From positions 372,001 to 436,000 of the forward strand of contig NZ_CABPSN010000001.1 in the NCBI RefSeq assembly GCF_902459565.1: DNA of 64,000 nt, read 5' to 3'. This document shows, in pieces, positions 45,144 through 54,894 of this stretch. The notes under the pieces were generated by a model. That model did no database searches. It was not told where the DNA came from and was given only the letters and a program-made list of their open reading frames with translations. The translations under genes were made by a program, and so were the position numbers. Position 1 is the first letter of the stretch, and every line of letters begins with the position of its first letter. The DNA comes from Pandoraea aquatica (GTDB lineage Bacteria; Pseudomonadota; Gammaproteobacteria; Burkholderiales; Burkholderiaceae).

Positions 45144-45602
45144 TCAGGCGCGCTTTTTGACCGGGGCGCGCCGGGTCGCCGGCGCAAGGCTGTCGTCGTC
45201 GGCGCGACGCACCGACGTCAGCACGCGTTGCGACGCCGCCCGGCAGTCCTCCCCATCCTCGCGATGCTCGATGGCATCGATCAACGCCTTCAGATTGTGC
45301 TTCGATAGCGCCAGATTCCGCTCCAGCGCCTCGATCTCGCCCACTTTGCGGCGCAGCACTTCGAGCAGCTTGTCATGCGGCCAGTCGTTGAGGTCCGGCG
45401 GCAAGATCGCGCGGATCTCGTCCAACGAAAATCCGGCGTTTTGCGCGCGCCGGATCAGATCGAGACGCGTCAGTGCGTCTTCGTCGTACTCGCGATAGCC
45501 ATTGGTCTGCCGCAGCGCATTGGGCAGCAAGCCCTGCGCTTCATAAAAGCGGATTCGCGACGCCGCCACGCCACTCACCTGCGCCAACTCCCCGATTTTC
45601 AT
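45144..45602 (-). CDS. MerR-family regulator of the ene-reductase
   Basis: A 152-residue MerR regulator. The HTH opens MKIGELAQVSGVAASRIRFYEAQGLLP and is followed by GYREYDEDALTRLDLIRRAQNAGFSLDEIRAILPP and a coiled helix. There is no clear Cys cluster for iron-sulphur or metal. The ATG at 45602 is chosen from the family N-terminus. It is divergent from the OYE-like reductase; the shared promoter has MerR geometry. The inducer is unknown; an electrophile is a reasonable guess given the target. Confidence 0.85.
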   Translation of the reverse strand: MKIGELAQVSGVAASRIRFYEAQGLLPNALRQTNGYREYDEDALTRLDLIRRAQNAGFSLDEIRAILPPDLNDWPHDKLLEVLRRKVGEIEALERNLALSKHNLKALIDAIEHREDGEDCRAASQRVLTSVRRADDDSLAPATRRAPVKKRA

Positions 45603-45619
45603 TTTCACGCTCCGAACGC

Positions 45620-45650
45620 TTGACCTTGAAGTGAACTTTAAGGTTATGGT
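45620..45650 (+). promoter_or_regulatory. MerR-controlled promoter with 19-bp spacer
   Basis: TTGACC (-35) and TATGGT (-10) are separated by 19 bp that carry the near-palindrome ACCTTGAAGTGAACTTTAAGGT, overlapping both elements. The over-long spacer and central dyad are the classic MerR-type activation design. It drives the ene-reductase gene at 45686 and lies immediately upstream of the MerR gene. Confidence 0.8.
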
Positions 45651-45685
45651 CGTGTCATCGTCAACTGAAGATTCGAGGTACGGCC

Positions 45686-46945
45686 ATGTCATCCATGTCT
45701 CTCTTTGCTCCGCTCGCCCTGCCGAACGGCACATCGATCCCCAACCGCATCGCCAAGGCAGCGATGGAAGAAAACATGGCGGACGCCGATCACGCGCCGT
45801 CGGAAGAACTGCTGCGCCTGTATGACGCGTGGGGCCGAGGGGGCGCTGGCCTGATCATCACCGGCAACGTCATGATCGATGCGCGAGCGATGACCGGCCC
45901 CGGTGGCGTGGTGCTGGAGGACGACGCGCATCTGGAACGCTTCCATCGATGGGCGCAGGCGGCGCGTCAACATGGCGCGCAGATCTGGATGCAGCTCAAT
46001 CACCCGGGCCGGCAGATGCAGTCCGCGCTGGGTCAGACCACTGTCGCACCGTCGGCGGTGGCCCTTGAGCTCGGCGGCTTCTCGAAGCGCTTCGCGATGC
46101 CCAGAGAACTGACGGAAACGGACATCGCGGATGTCATCGCACGATTCACCCAAAGTGCGCTGCTCGCCGAGCGCAGCGGCTTTACTGGCGTGGAGATTCA
46201 CGCGGCGCATGGGTATCTGCTCAGTCAGTTCCTTTCGCCGCTAACGAACAAGCGTCAGGACCGCTGGGGCGGGGGTCTGGAGAACCGTGCCCGTTTGCTG
46301 CTGGATATCGTGCGGTCGGTGCGTGCGGCGGTCGCGGCTGACTTCGCTGTTGCCGTCAAACTGAATTCGGCCGATTTTCAACGTGGCGGGTTCGGGCCGG
46401 ACGACGCGCGTCGCGTCATCCAGATGCTCGGCTCGCTCGGTGTCGACCTCGTGGAGCTGTCCGGCGGCAGCTATGAAGCGCCGGCCATGCAGGGCGAATC
46501 GCGCGACGGGCGTACGCTGGCACGCGAGGCGTATTTTCTGGAGTTCGCCCGCGAAATGATTGGCGTCGCGACGATGCCGCTGATGGTGACGGGCGGCATT
46601 CGCCGTCGTACGGTCGCGGACCAGGTGATCACGAGCGGCGTGGCAATGGTGGGCATGGCGACGGCGCTCTCCATCGATCCCGAGTTGCCGAATCGCTGGC
46701 GTCTGGGCCAGACGTCGGAGCCACAACTCAATCCGATTCGCTGGAAGAACAAGATGCTGGGGTCGATGGCGAACATGGCCGTCGTCAAATTTCAGCTCAT
46801 GCGCCTGAGTACCGGCCGGGCGACGAACCCGACCGTCTCACCCATGCGAGCGCTGATCGCACAGCAACTCGGGGCGGCATGTCAGACACGCCGATACCGC
46901 CGATGGATGGCTTACTCGAAAGCCGGATCGATCGGCACTCGATAG
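45686..46945 (+). CDS. OYE-family NADH:flavin oxidoreductase (ene-reductase)
   Basis: A 419-residue flavoenzyme of the old yellow enzyme family. Seen: PNRIAKAAMEENMAD, IITGNVMIDARA, QLNHPGRQ, GVEIHAAHGYLLSQFLSPLTNKR with the His-Ala-Ala-His substrate pair, and VELSGGSYE, VTGGIRRR, which bind FMN. It reduces activated C=C bonds, often detoxifying enones. Induction by the divergent MerR protein is likely. The 3' end overlaps the convergent CMD-domain gene by 34 bases. Confidence 0.88.
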   Translation: MSSMSLFAPLALPNGTSIPNRIAKAAMEENMADADHAPSEELLRLYDAWGRGGAGLIITGNVMIDARAMTGPGGVVLEDDAHLERFHRWAQAARQHGAQIWMQLNHPGRQMQSALGQTTVAPSAVALELGGFSKRFAMPRELTETDIADVIARFTQSALLAERSGFTGVEIHAAHGYLLSQFLSPLTNKRQDRWGGGLENRARLLLDIVRSVRAAVAADFAVAVKLNSADFQRGGFGPDDARRVIQMLGSLGVDLVELSGGSYEAPAMQGESRDGRTLAREAYFLEFAREMIGVATMPLMVTGGIRRRTVADQVITSGVAMVGMATALSIDPELPNRWRLGQTSEPQLNPIRWKNKMLGSMANMAVVKFQLMRLSTGRATNPTVSPMRALIAQQLGAACQTRRYRRWMAYSKAGSIGTR

Positions 46946-47304
46946 CCGACGGCGAGCCGGTTGGTTTCGTTGGCCATGCCCACGACGGCCAGCAGTTCGC
47001 CGAACATCTCGTCGGTCATGCCTGCACGGCGCGCGCCCGCCGTGTGACTCGCAACGCAATACCCGCAGTTGTTCGTAACGCTGACCGCAACATAAATCAG
47101 CTCCTTGACCAGCGGATCGAGTGCCCCGTCCGCCATGATGTCCTTGAGACTGCCCCAGGTCCGCTCCAGGGTCGGCGGGTGCTGCGCGATGTACTTCCAG
47201 AAGTTGTTGACGTCGGGGACACCCCGCGTGGCTTTGATGTCGTCGAAGACGGCTTTGACTTCAGGCGCTGCACTGACGTATTCGACTGGCTTTTGCTGGC
47301 TCAT
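46912..47304 (-). CDS. carboxymuconolactone-decarboxylase-like AhpD-family protein
   Basis: A 130-residue protein with NNCGYCVASHTAGARRAG, the CxxC...H motif of peroxidase-like CMD-domain proteins, and the helices LVKELIYVAVSV and MFGELLAVVGMANETNRLAV. The convergent overlap with the ene-reductase gene is real by both reading frames. Probably involved in peroxide or organic-radical handling. No regulator is adjacent in its own direction. Confidence 0.85.
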   Translation of the reverse strand: MSQQKPVEYVSAAPEVKAVFDDIKATRGVPDVNNFWKYIAQHPPTLERTWGSLKDIMADGALDPLVKELIYVAVSVTNNCGYCVASHTAGARRAGMTDEMFGELLAVVGMANETNRLAVGYRVPIDPAFE

Positions 47305-47405
47305 GGATGACGTGCGCCGGACAGGCGTGCGAGGAAGTGAACGCGTAGGTTACAAGCTTTCGCAAAAGTACGCCCTGTCACCGGATTCAGCGCATCAAAC
47401 AACAA

Positions 47406-47427
47406 CGCCTCGTCCGAAGACGAGGCG
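47406..47427 (-). terminator. rho-independent terminator with UUCG loop
   Basis: On the minus strand CGCCTCGTC-TTCG-GACGAGGCG gives a perfect nine-pair stem with the extra-stable UUCG tetraloop, followed by TTGTTGTTTG. It lies just after the stop of the ADP-ribosyltransferase-like gene and ends that two-gene operon. Confidence 0.8.
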
Positions 47428-47432
47428 CTGAG

Positions 47433-48050
47433 TTAGCGCTGAATGGGCCGAAAGTATCCCCTGATGCAATCAGCATTGCGCACTGCAATCTGGATATGGG
47501 CCTGACGCGTAAAACCCGAGCCCGGGTACAGTTCGCCGCCCTCCCCGAAGGGACTTCGGACCGTGTCGTAGGGAGGTGTCGCCCCCGAAGCTTCATGAAA
47601 TCCGGCTCGCAATTGGTGCATGGTTTCAAGAACGGCGCGGTCGAGATTTCGCATCAACTTGTCGGGACCACCGACGTTCTTCGGAAGTGCGCTGGTTGCC
47701 AGCGCATCGGCAACAAAGTCGTATGCCTCCCGCAACTCCTTCAACGCCGAAGCGTCAATCAAATTAAAGCAATTTCCCAAGTCAATGATCGCGCCGAGCA
47801 CAAACGGCGTTTCTATTTTGCCCTTCGTTGTCGTTTTCGACGTGCTCGCTGCGGCTTCCGCGAACTGAAGGGCACGAGCTGGGCTGCTTTCCCAGAAGTA
47901 GATTCCAGAGCCCAGCCAATCATATGCGTTTGTGCTTGGCGTCAGATATCGCTCGCCGGCTAACACCGATTCCCCAACGCTTCGATCGCAACCGTGAAAA
48001 CCAAGAACGAAACCGGGTTGTCGCTTGTACAGATCCCACCGACGCGTCAT
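47433..48050 (-). CDS. ADP-ribosyltransferase-fold protein, toxin candidate
   Basis: A 205-residue protein. Features like PARP-type ADP-ribosyltransferases: GFHGCDRSV near the N-terminus (His), NAYDWLGSGIYFWESSPARAL (Gly-x-Gly-Ile-Tyr-Phe) and a C-terminal HIQIAVRNADCIRGYFRP. PFVLGAIIDLGNCFNLID lies between. Conserved patterns in related small-genome-island proteins are remembered, but no family name is certain. The ATG directly follows the stop of a 74-residue partner (TGAATG), the format of toxin-antitoxin pairs. Base composition is lower in GC than the surrounding genes. A UUCG terminator follows. Confidence 0.6.
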   Translation of the reverse strand: MTRRWDLYKRQPGFVLGFHGCDRSVGESVLAGERYLTPSTNAYDWLGSGIYFWESSPARALQFAEAAASTSKTTTKGKIETPFVLGAIIDLGNCFNLIDASALKELREAYDFVADALATSALPKNVGGPDKLMRNLDRAVLETMHQLRAGFHEASGATPPYDTVRSPFGEGGELYPGSGFTRQAHIQIAVRNADCIRGYFRPIQR

Positions 48051-48278
48051 TCACCCACCGTAGCGCTTCGCCAGCCGTCCCGACGCCGTAACGATTCCAA
48101 CGCTTTGGAGAAACCGTAAGGCATTCTCTTTACTGGCTGTCACCACTGCTTTTGCCGCCGCCATCGCCTCCTTCGCTTCCGGATCGCAGAGTCGGATGTT
48201 CTTTGCCGGAGACGTCATTTCTCCGAATAACGGATACAGATCCTGCTTGCGTTGACGCGTTGTCGATTGCTTTGCCAT
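48051..48278 (-). CDS. small partner (antitoxin candidate) of the ART-like protein
   Basis: A 75-residue basic protein (MAKQSTTRQRKQDLYPLFG...). The N-terminal tail is Lys/Arg/Gln-rich and the C-terminus has NALRFLQSVGIVTASGRLAKRY, a helix-and-turn motif that could contact DNA or the partner. The ATG at 48278 follows GGAGGAAAC, a strong site; an in-frame ATG at 48362 lacks one. It is encoded before the ART-like gene with touching stop and start codons. I recognise no named antitoxin family. Confidence 0.55.
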   Translation of the reverse strand: MAKQSTTRQRKQDLYPLFGEMTSPAKNIRLCDPEAKEAMAAAKAVVTASKENALRFLQSVGIVTASGRLAKRYGG

Positions 48279-48408
48279 ATGTGTTTCCTCCTTCAATTGC
48301 CGGGCTGCAAATGCGAAATCGATGCTAGCACGCGATAGCGCGACCACGCTTTCTGCGACCACCGGTGTCTGTGTACAGGCAGTTCAGCGAGTGTATGAAT
48401 CGCCATGT

Positions 48409-48432
48409 TGCAAATGAGAATCATTTTGCAAT
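48409..48432. promoter_or_regulatory. Fur box upstream of the nitroreductase
   Basis: TGCAAATGAGAATCATTTTG with AAATGA and TCATTT arms is very like the Fur consensus (GATAATGATAATCATTATC). It lies about 50 bp before the nitroreductase ATG and 130 bp before the small TA-like gene. It suggests iron control of one or both. Confidence 0.7.
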
Positions 48433-48483
48433 TTATACGTGGATGGCGGATCATGGGGGTTCCGTTTCTGGAGAATCCCCCCG

Positions 48484-49101
48484 ATGGGCACGACCCCCGA
48501 ATTCTCGCCGCCGGATGTGGCTCCGCGCCAACTGGCCCTCGAAGCGTTGCTCTCGCGACAGTCCCAATGGCCTCTCTCTGAGCCTGCCCCGAGCGATACC
48601 GAACTGAACCTGATCTTCGACGCCGCGCTACGTGCACCCGACCACGGACGGCTGCGTCCGTGGCGTTTCGTGGTCGTGCGCGACGAAGCGCGTGACGATC
48701 TCGGACAAGCGCTCGTCGAAGCCGCTGCCAGGCGCGATCCCGACGCGCCCGCCGAAATGCACGAGCAGCGCCGTCGCAAAGCCTTTGCGGCCCCGATGAT
48801 CATTGTGATCGCGGCGTCCATTTCGACGGCGACGAAGGTGCCGGAAATCGAACAACTCCTCAGCGTGGGCGCGGCCAGCATGAATCTGCTGAACGCCATC
48901 CACATGCTGGGTTACGGTGGCTTCTGGGCCACCGGCGTGGACGCCTACGACCCCGACATCCACAACATTCTCGACTTCGAACCGAACGAACGGGTGCTCG
49001 GCTTCCTCTTCGTCGGCACACCGCCGCAGACGCCGGAAGTGACGCCGCGTCCGGATCGCGGCGATTTCGTACGCGAATGGTGGGGACGTTCGTCGATCTG
49101 A
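48484..49101 (+). CDS. nitroreductase family protein (YdjA-like)
   Basis: A 205-residue FMN-dependent nitroreductase. Recognised from LALEALLSRQSQWPLSEPAPSD (SRRS-like), the AALRAPDHGRLRPWRFVVVR motif and the C-terminal GYGGFWATGVDAYDPDIHN. FMN contacts and the RxPDHGxLRPWRF stretch are classic for YdjA. The start at 48484 follows GGAGAAT. It likely reduces nitro, quinone or ferric-like substrates; the Fur box upstream suggests iron-starvation expression. Confidence 0.85.
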   Translation: MGTTPEFSPPDVAPRQLALEALLSRQSQWPLSEPAPSDTELNLIFDAALRAPDHGRLRPWRFVVVRDEARDDLGQALVEAAARRDPDAPAEMHEQRRRKAFAAPMIIVIAASISTATKVPEIEQLLSVGAASMNLLNAIHMLGYGGFWATGVDAYDPDIHNILDFEPNERVLGFLFVGTPPQTPEVTPRPDRGDFVREWWGRSSI

Positions 49102-49117
49102 CGTGACCTGACGCGGC

Positions 49118-50656
49118 TTACGCCAGACGAAACACCGCGACGGCGGACTTCAGCGATTCGGCCTGTTCGGCCAGCGACTGGGCTGCCGCCGACGCCTGCT
49201 CGACCAGCGCTGCGTTCTGCTGCGTCACCTCGTCCATTTGCGTGACGGCGCGTGCCACCTGATCGATGCCGGCCGTCTGCTCTTCCGACGCCGCCGAAAT
49301 CTCCGCCATGATGTCCGTCACGCGTTGCACGCTGTTCGCAATGCTGCTCATGGCGGCACCCGCCTCGCCGACGATACGACTGCCCGCCGCCGAGCGCTCG
49401 GCCGACGTCTCGATCAGCGTCTTGATATCGCGCGCAGCACTCGCCGAGCGCTGCGCCAGCGTACGCACTTCGCCGGCGACGACCGCAAACCCGCGGCCCT
49501 GCTCGCCCGCGCGCGCCGCTTCGACGGCCGCATTCAGGGCAAGAATATTGGTCTGAAATGCGATGCCGTCGATCAGTGCAATGATGTCGCGAATCCGCGC
49601 GGACCCCGCGTCGATGGCGCGCATGGTGTCCGTGACCTCGGTCATTGCGGTATCGCCCGCCCCCGTCTGATCGCTCGCCTGCCGCGCCAGTTGGTTCGCC
49701 TGACGCGCATGCTCCATGTTCTGACGCACCGTACTGGTCAACTGCTCCATGCTGGCCGCCGTTTCCTCCAGCGAGGCCGCTTGTTGTTCCGTACGCGCTG
49801 ACAGATCCAGATTGCCCGCAGCAATCTCACGTGCGCTCGCCGCAATGGCTTCGCCGCTCTTGCGCACGCGGGCGACCGTATCGTTGAGCTGCGTCTTCAT
49901 ATTGGCGAGTGCGCCCAGCAACCGCCCCATCTCGTCGGTCGACGTGGCATGCACGGCGCGTTGCAGATTCCCGTCGGCAATTTCCTGGAAGTGTTCAAGG
50001 ACATCGTCGAGCGGCCGCGTGATCGCACGGTTCAGCGAACGCGCCGTCAGGAACGCCGCGATGATCGCGAATGCAATCGCCCCGAGGGTTACGACAAACA
50101 AGCGGTCGTACGTCGACACCGCCGAATCGAAGCTGGACTTCGCGCGATCGTCGTAAAGCTTCTTGAGCGCTTCGTTAGCGTTGACGTATGACGTGTAACG
50201 CTTGCCCAGCACCGCCGCCTGCGCGTAGTAGACATCGGTTTGTCCGGCAGCAATGCTGTTCTGGACCAACGTGAAGGCGTCTTTGAGTGCCTGACGCGTA
50301 CTCGTCACGTCTTTCGCAAGACGTTGCTCCTCGGCATCCGACGGCAACGCCAGATAGGCCTGCCAGGCCTTCTCGGACTCGCCCCAGTACTCGGTGCCTT
50401 TCTTGACGTCAGCCGCCTTGACGTCTTCAGACGGCGCCTGCGGTGCACGCAACACGACCGCACGCGCGCGCCCGATATGAATTTCCGATTCGCCCAGCAA
50501 ACGGGTGCTCGCCAACTCCTTGTCGTAGACCTCGCGCAAGCTCCCGACGGTGTCGCGCAATCCAATAAGCGCCAGTCCACCGATAATCACCACAAGGGCC
50601 GCCAGACCGGCCACGGCCGTCCGCAACCGCCAACGAATCGTCCAATTTTTCAACAT
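49118..50656 (-). CDS. methyl-accepting chemotaxis protein (Tsr/Tar-like)
   Basis: A 512-residue chemoreceptor. Order: short cytosolic start, TM1 ([20 protein letters not shown]), a periplasmic four-helix (4HB_MCP-type) ligand domain of about 150 residues, TM2 ([20 protein letters not shown]), HAMP ([20 protein letters not shown]) and the signalling hairpin with [41 protein letters not shown]. The ATG at 50656 is chosen since [11 protein letters not shown] opens the family. There is no C-terminal pentapeptide tether. The ligand is unknown. Confidence 0.9.
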   Translation of the reverse strand: MLKNWTIRWRLRTAVAGLAALVVIIGGLALIGLRDTVGSLREVYDKELASTRLLGESEIHIGRARAVVLRAPQAPSEDVKAADVKKGTEYWGESEKAWQAYLALPSDAEEQRLAKDVTSTRQALKDAFTLVQNSIAAGQTDVYYAQAAVLGKRYTSYVNANEALKKLYDDRAKSSFDSAVSTYDRLFVVTLGAIAFAIIAAFLTARSLNRAITRPLDDVLEHFQEIADGNLQRAVHATSTDEMGRLLGALANMKTQLNDTVARVRKSGEAIAASAREIAAGNLDLSARTEQQAASLEETAASMEQLTSTVRQNMEHARQANQLARQASDQTGAGDTAMTEVTDTMRAIDAGSARIRDIIALIDGIAFQTNILALNAAVEAARAGEQGRGFAVVAGEVRTLAQRSASAARDIKTLIETSAERSAAGSRIVGEAGAAMSSIANSVQRVTDIMAEISAASEEQTAGIDQVARAVTQMDEVTQQNAALVEQASAAAQSLAEQAESLKSAVAVFRLA

Positions 50657-50863
50657 TTGCGCTTCCGCCTTTCTTTCCATTTCGTGGCCACCGAGAGCGG
50701 CCGCCACCGTCTGCCATCCGGCACGATACCCATACCTTCATGACAGCGTTAGCGGCTCCAACGGCGAGAAAGCGGAAAACTTGAGATAGCGCGTCGAGCG
50801 CGGCCTCTTTTCGGCGGTTTGGCACCAAAGCGAGGCATCGACGCACTCTTGCGGCACGAACGC

Positions 50864-50992
50864 TTACAGCGCGCGCTTGACGGTGCGCGCAGCGCCCGAA
50901 ATGTCCTGACCGACGCCGTCGACCGTATTGCAACCCGCCAGGGCGAACAGCGAACCGATTACCAGAGAAAACGCCACGAAACGCGCCAACAT
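50864..50992 (-). CDS. ecnB: entericidin-like lipoprotein
   Basis: A 42-residue lipoprotein. LVIGSLFALAGC is a signal sequence with lipobox (LAGC), and CNTVDGVGQDISGAA is the entericidin signature. The ATG at 50992 is preceded by GAGG. Entericidins are small stationary-phase lipoproteins; in related species they are stress-induced. EcnA and EcnB cannot be distinguished here. The upstream in-frame part seen on this strand is not used. Confidence 0.85.
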   Translation of the reverse strand: MLARFVAFSLVIGSLFALAGCNTVDGVGQDISGAARTVKRAL

Positions 50993-51207
50993 ATCGACCT
51001 CGATACAAAAAATCGCAAAACCTTGCGAAGACTGCATTACCCCGGATCTCTGGCCATGGATGCCCCCAATGCACAGAACCCGGATTCTTTTGACTGACTG
51101 CTGCGCCGGCCCGGGACTTGGCCCGCTCGCCTGCGCAAGGCGCAATTGTGCTTCAAATTCGTCGCCACGGGAACGCGCACCGGCGCCCTTGCCGATGCAC
51201 CTCCGCC

Positions 51208-52071
51208 TTACAACACCGCGAGCGTGCGCCGAATGTGATCGGCAAACGCCACGCTCAGGTGACTGGGACGCGCGCGATCGAACTTTACCGTAATCCCCAC
51301 GGACGGCAACGTCGGCAAGGTATCAGCTGTAACAATGCGTAAGTCCGGTGGCACTGCCGTCTGGGTCATCACAGCAAACGCCTGTCCGGAACGCGCGAGC
51401 GCCGTCAGTCCGGCCAGATTGCTGCTCGCGTAGGCGATCCGGTACGCCCGTCCGGCCTTTGAGAGTGCATCGCAGGCGGCGATGTGGTCCAGCGTATCGG
51501 GGTCGGAGAGCGCCAGCGGCAACGGTTCGTCCGGGTTCGCGAGCACCCCGTCGAGCCCCGGACTCCCGATCCAGACCAACGCTTCGCGCCGGATGACATT
51601 GAGCTCGTCTACGCCGTCGGGTAACGAAATCAGCGCCAGATCGAGTGCATGACGCGACAACTGCTCCAGTAATCTCGGCGTCGGCTCGCAAATCACCTCG
51701 ACCTGCGCGTGCGGATGCACGATCGCGAACTCGCGTAGCAGATGGGGCAGGAACGCGGCGGCATAGTCATCGGGACAACCGAACCGGATCGTCCCCGTCA
51801 GTCCGCGCCCCGACATATCGGCCATCGCCTCGTCATGCGCGCGGAGAATGCGCTGTGCGTGACCGAGCAGACGCTCGCCAGAGCCGGTCAACATCACCCC
51901 GCGCCCCGTGCGCTGAAGCAACGGCTGGTCGACGATCTCCTCCAGACGTTTCATCTGCTGACTCAGCGCCGACTGCGTCCGGGCGATGCGCTGCGCGGCC
52001 CGACTGAGCGAACCGGCCTGCGCAATGGCCACAAACGAACGCAGCAAATCGATGTCCAGTGTCCCGTTCAC
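51208..52071 (-). CDS. dgdR: LysR-family regulator of dialkylglycine decarboxylase (DgdR)
   Basis: A 287-residue LysR regulator. The HTH is LRSFVAIAQAGSLSRAAQRIARTQSALSQQMKRLE. I choose GTG at 52071 because GAGG lies eight bases upstream; an ATG at 52104 is also in frame. It is divergent from dgdA, and its likely role is to control dgdA expression, as in Burkholderia cepacia. Unusual pattern: DgdR responds to dialkylglycines such as 2-methylalanine; whether this protein does is inferred from position and family. Confidence 0.85.
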   Translation of the reverse strand: MNGTLDIDLLRSFVAIAQAGSLSRAAQRIARTQSALSQQMKRLEEIVDQPLLQRTGRGVMLTGSGERLLGHAQRILRAHDEAMADMSGRGLTGTIRFGCPDDYAAAFLPHLLREFAIVHPHAQVEVICEPTPRLLEQLSRHALDLALISLPDGVDELNVIRREALVWIGSPGLDGVLANPDEPLPLALSDPDTLDHIAACDALSKAGRAYRIAYASSNLAGLTALARSGQAFAVMTQTAVPPDLRIVTADTLPTLPSVGITVKFDRARPSHLSVAFADHIRRTLAVL

Positions 52072-52149
52072 GTTATTAGCCTCACTACTATCTCTCATTA
52101 GCATTATTCGCTTTTATGAAAGCAGAGGGCTGCTTAGACTGCAAGCTAA

Positions 52150-53502
<1,353 letters not shown>

Positions 53503-53524
53503 TCAACCCCGTCGCGTCAAAACG

Positions 53525-53560
53525 ATCGGCCCCTCGATCACAGGGATTCGAGGGGCCGAT
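53525..53560. terminator. perfect 13-bp hairpin between convergent genes
   Basis: ATCGGCCCCTCGA and TCGAGGGGCCGAT are exact 13-base arms around a 10-base loop, 23 bp after dgdA and 31 bp before the end of the esterase gene. No T tract follows on either strand, so it may be a rho-dependent or bidirectional stop. It could equally stabilise the mRNA 3' ends. Confidence 0.6.
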
Positions 53561-53590
53561 GTTGAATCACGTCAACCGCCGGATCATACG

Positions 53591-54505
53591 TCAGTCATTA
53601 CGCTGCGGACGCTGAACATCGCGGAAGATGTACTTCAGCGCGTCGGGCAGCGTGCTCGCCCAAACCGGCCACTCATGCTTGCCGTCGACGATGCGCAACT
53701 CCGCCGGTTGCTTGTTCGCACGCAGCAACTCATAGAAGCGCGTGGCTTCCATCTCGATGTTGAAATCGTCGTCGTCGCCCGAGTTGATGTACATCGGCAC
53801 CTTGATGCCCTTCTTCAGGAACTCGTCGAAGTACGCCGGATAGTTGTTCTGTTGCCAGACACGTGCGCTGTACTCGCCATTGGTATTCGGCTCGGCGAAC
53901 ACCTTCACGAAGCGGGCCGACGAATCTTTCGGTGGCTCCGGATTGTAGATGGCCGGGCTCATGAGCGCGGCCGCCTTGAACTTCTCCGGATACTTGAGCG
54001 CGTAACGCATCGCACCATAGCCGCCCATCGACAAGCCGCCGATCAGACGTCCGTCGCGCGTCTTGATCGCCCGATACGTCTTCTCGACGTGCGGAATCAG
54101 CTCGCTGAAGAACGCCGTTTCCATGCGCTCCTTCAGGTCCACGTACCAGTTGGTATTGGCATCCGGCATGATCACGATGGCCGGCGGAATGTCGCCGTGG
54201 CCGATCAGTTTGTCCATGGTCGACTGCATGTGGCCTTTGACCGCCCAGTCGTTCTTCACGCCGTCGTTGCCGTGCAGCAGATACAGCACGGGATACGTCG
54301 TCTTGCCGCTGGCTTCATAGCCCGTCGGGAGGTAGACGTTATAGGTCAGCGGGCGCGACAGATTCTTGCTGTAGACCTCGCTCGACAACACCTCGCTCGC
54401 GTGAGCCGGTGCACCGAGCAATGCTGCCGCTGCCATCAAACCCATTGCCACCTTCGGCAACTGCCGGGTCAGATTCCCACCTTGTTGACGGAACATTTCG
54501 AACAC
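53591..54505 (-). CDS. secreted alpha/beta-hydrolase esterase (esterase D/feruloyl-esterase-like)
   Basis: A 304-residue secreted esterase. The signal peptide (LPKVAMGLMAAAALLGAPAHA) ends before SEVLSSEVYSK. The active-site Ser lies in IGGLSMGGYGAMRYAL (GLSMGG), with an Asp in GDDDDFN and His in GKHEWPVW as candidate triad members; LHGNDGVKNDW forms the oxyanion region. The GTG at 54505 has AGGAGG just upstream, so I choose it over the ATG at 54523 or 54496. Probably a carboxylesterase acting in the periplasm on aryl or short-chain esters. Confidence 0.82.
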   Translation of the reverse strand: MFEMFRQQGGNLTRQLPKVAMGLMAAAALLGAPAHASEVLSSEVYSKNLSRPLTYNVYLPTGYEASGKTTYPVLYLLHGNDGVKNDWAVKGHMQSTMDKLIGHGDIPPAIVIMPDANTNWYVDLKERMETAFFSELIPHVEKTYRAIKTRDGRLIGGLSMGGYGAMRYALKYPEKFKAAALMSPAIYNPEPPKDSSARFVKVFAEPNTNGEYSARVWQQNNYPAYFDEFLKKGIKVPMYINSGDDDDFNIEMEATRFYELLRANKQPAELRIVDGKHEWPVWASTLPDALKYIFRDVQRPQRND

Positions 54506-54531
54506 ATACCCTCCTGATGTCAATCGATGTC

Positions 54532-54800
54532 TAGGGTCTGTTCACATTAATACGGGCTCGTGTTGCCCGGCCAAAGGGGCGAGCGCAAGGAATGAGCCGA
54601 AGCGAATATCGGTAATATTCGTGAGGATCATGACGCCGCGATCGCCCCTTTGGGCGGACAACCCGAAGGGAACGCGCCCTACCGGCCGTCTGGCGGCGTT
54701 GCCCGCAGCTTGCTTGGGGCGACCAAGCGGCGCTGCGAGCGCCTTGCCAGCCAGCCGGTAGAACACGTTCACGAGCCCGTATTAATGTGAACAGACCCTA
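54532..54800. repeat. 269-bp MITE-like element with 31-bp perfect inverted ends
   Basis: The two ends are exact inverted copies for 31 bases (54532-54562 and 54770-54800), beginning TAGGGTCTGTTCACATTAAT. Between them lie nested dyads: CCAAAGGGGCGA/TCGCCCCTTTGG, CGAATAT-CGGTA-ATATTCG, and CTACCGGC/GCCGGTAG. The element is flanked by TA at both ends if the ends begin at GGG, the mark of TA-targeting (Tc1/mariner or IS630-like) elements. It carries no convincing gene. It lies in the space between the esterase start and the transporter's permease gene, where an ABC ATPase gene would be expected. Confidence 0.8.
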
Positions 54801-54894
54801 ATGAATCGCTAGTTATGCATAACATCCGCCGTCGAGGGCGGACGCGCAAAAGATTAACATCTGAAGTGAATCTTGGGGCTGCGAATATCAGGGG
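54801..54894. other. short spacer after the MITE-like element
   Basis: About 94 bp that hold no recognised element, up to the stop of the permease gene. Together with the 26 bp between the esterase start and the element it completes a gene-free stretch of about 390 bp. The A/T-rich TAGTTATGCATAACAT near 54811 is a short dyad of unknown meaning. Confidence 0.3.

Noticed and set aside
54542-54772. 76-residue open frame within the MITE-like element
   Set aside because: It lies between the inverted ends across hairpins and shows no ribosome site or motif.
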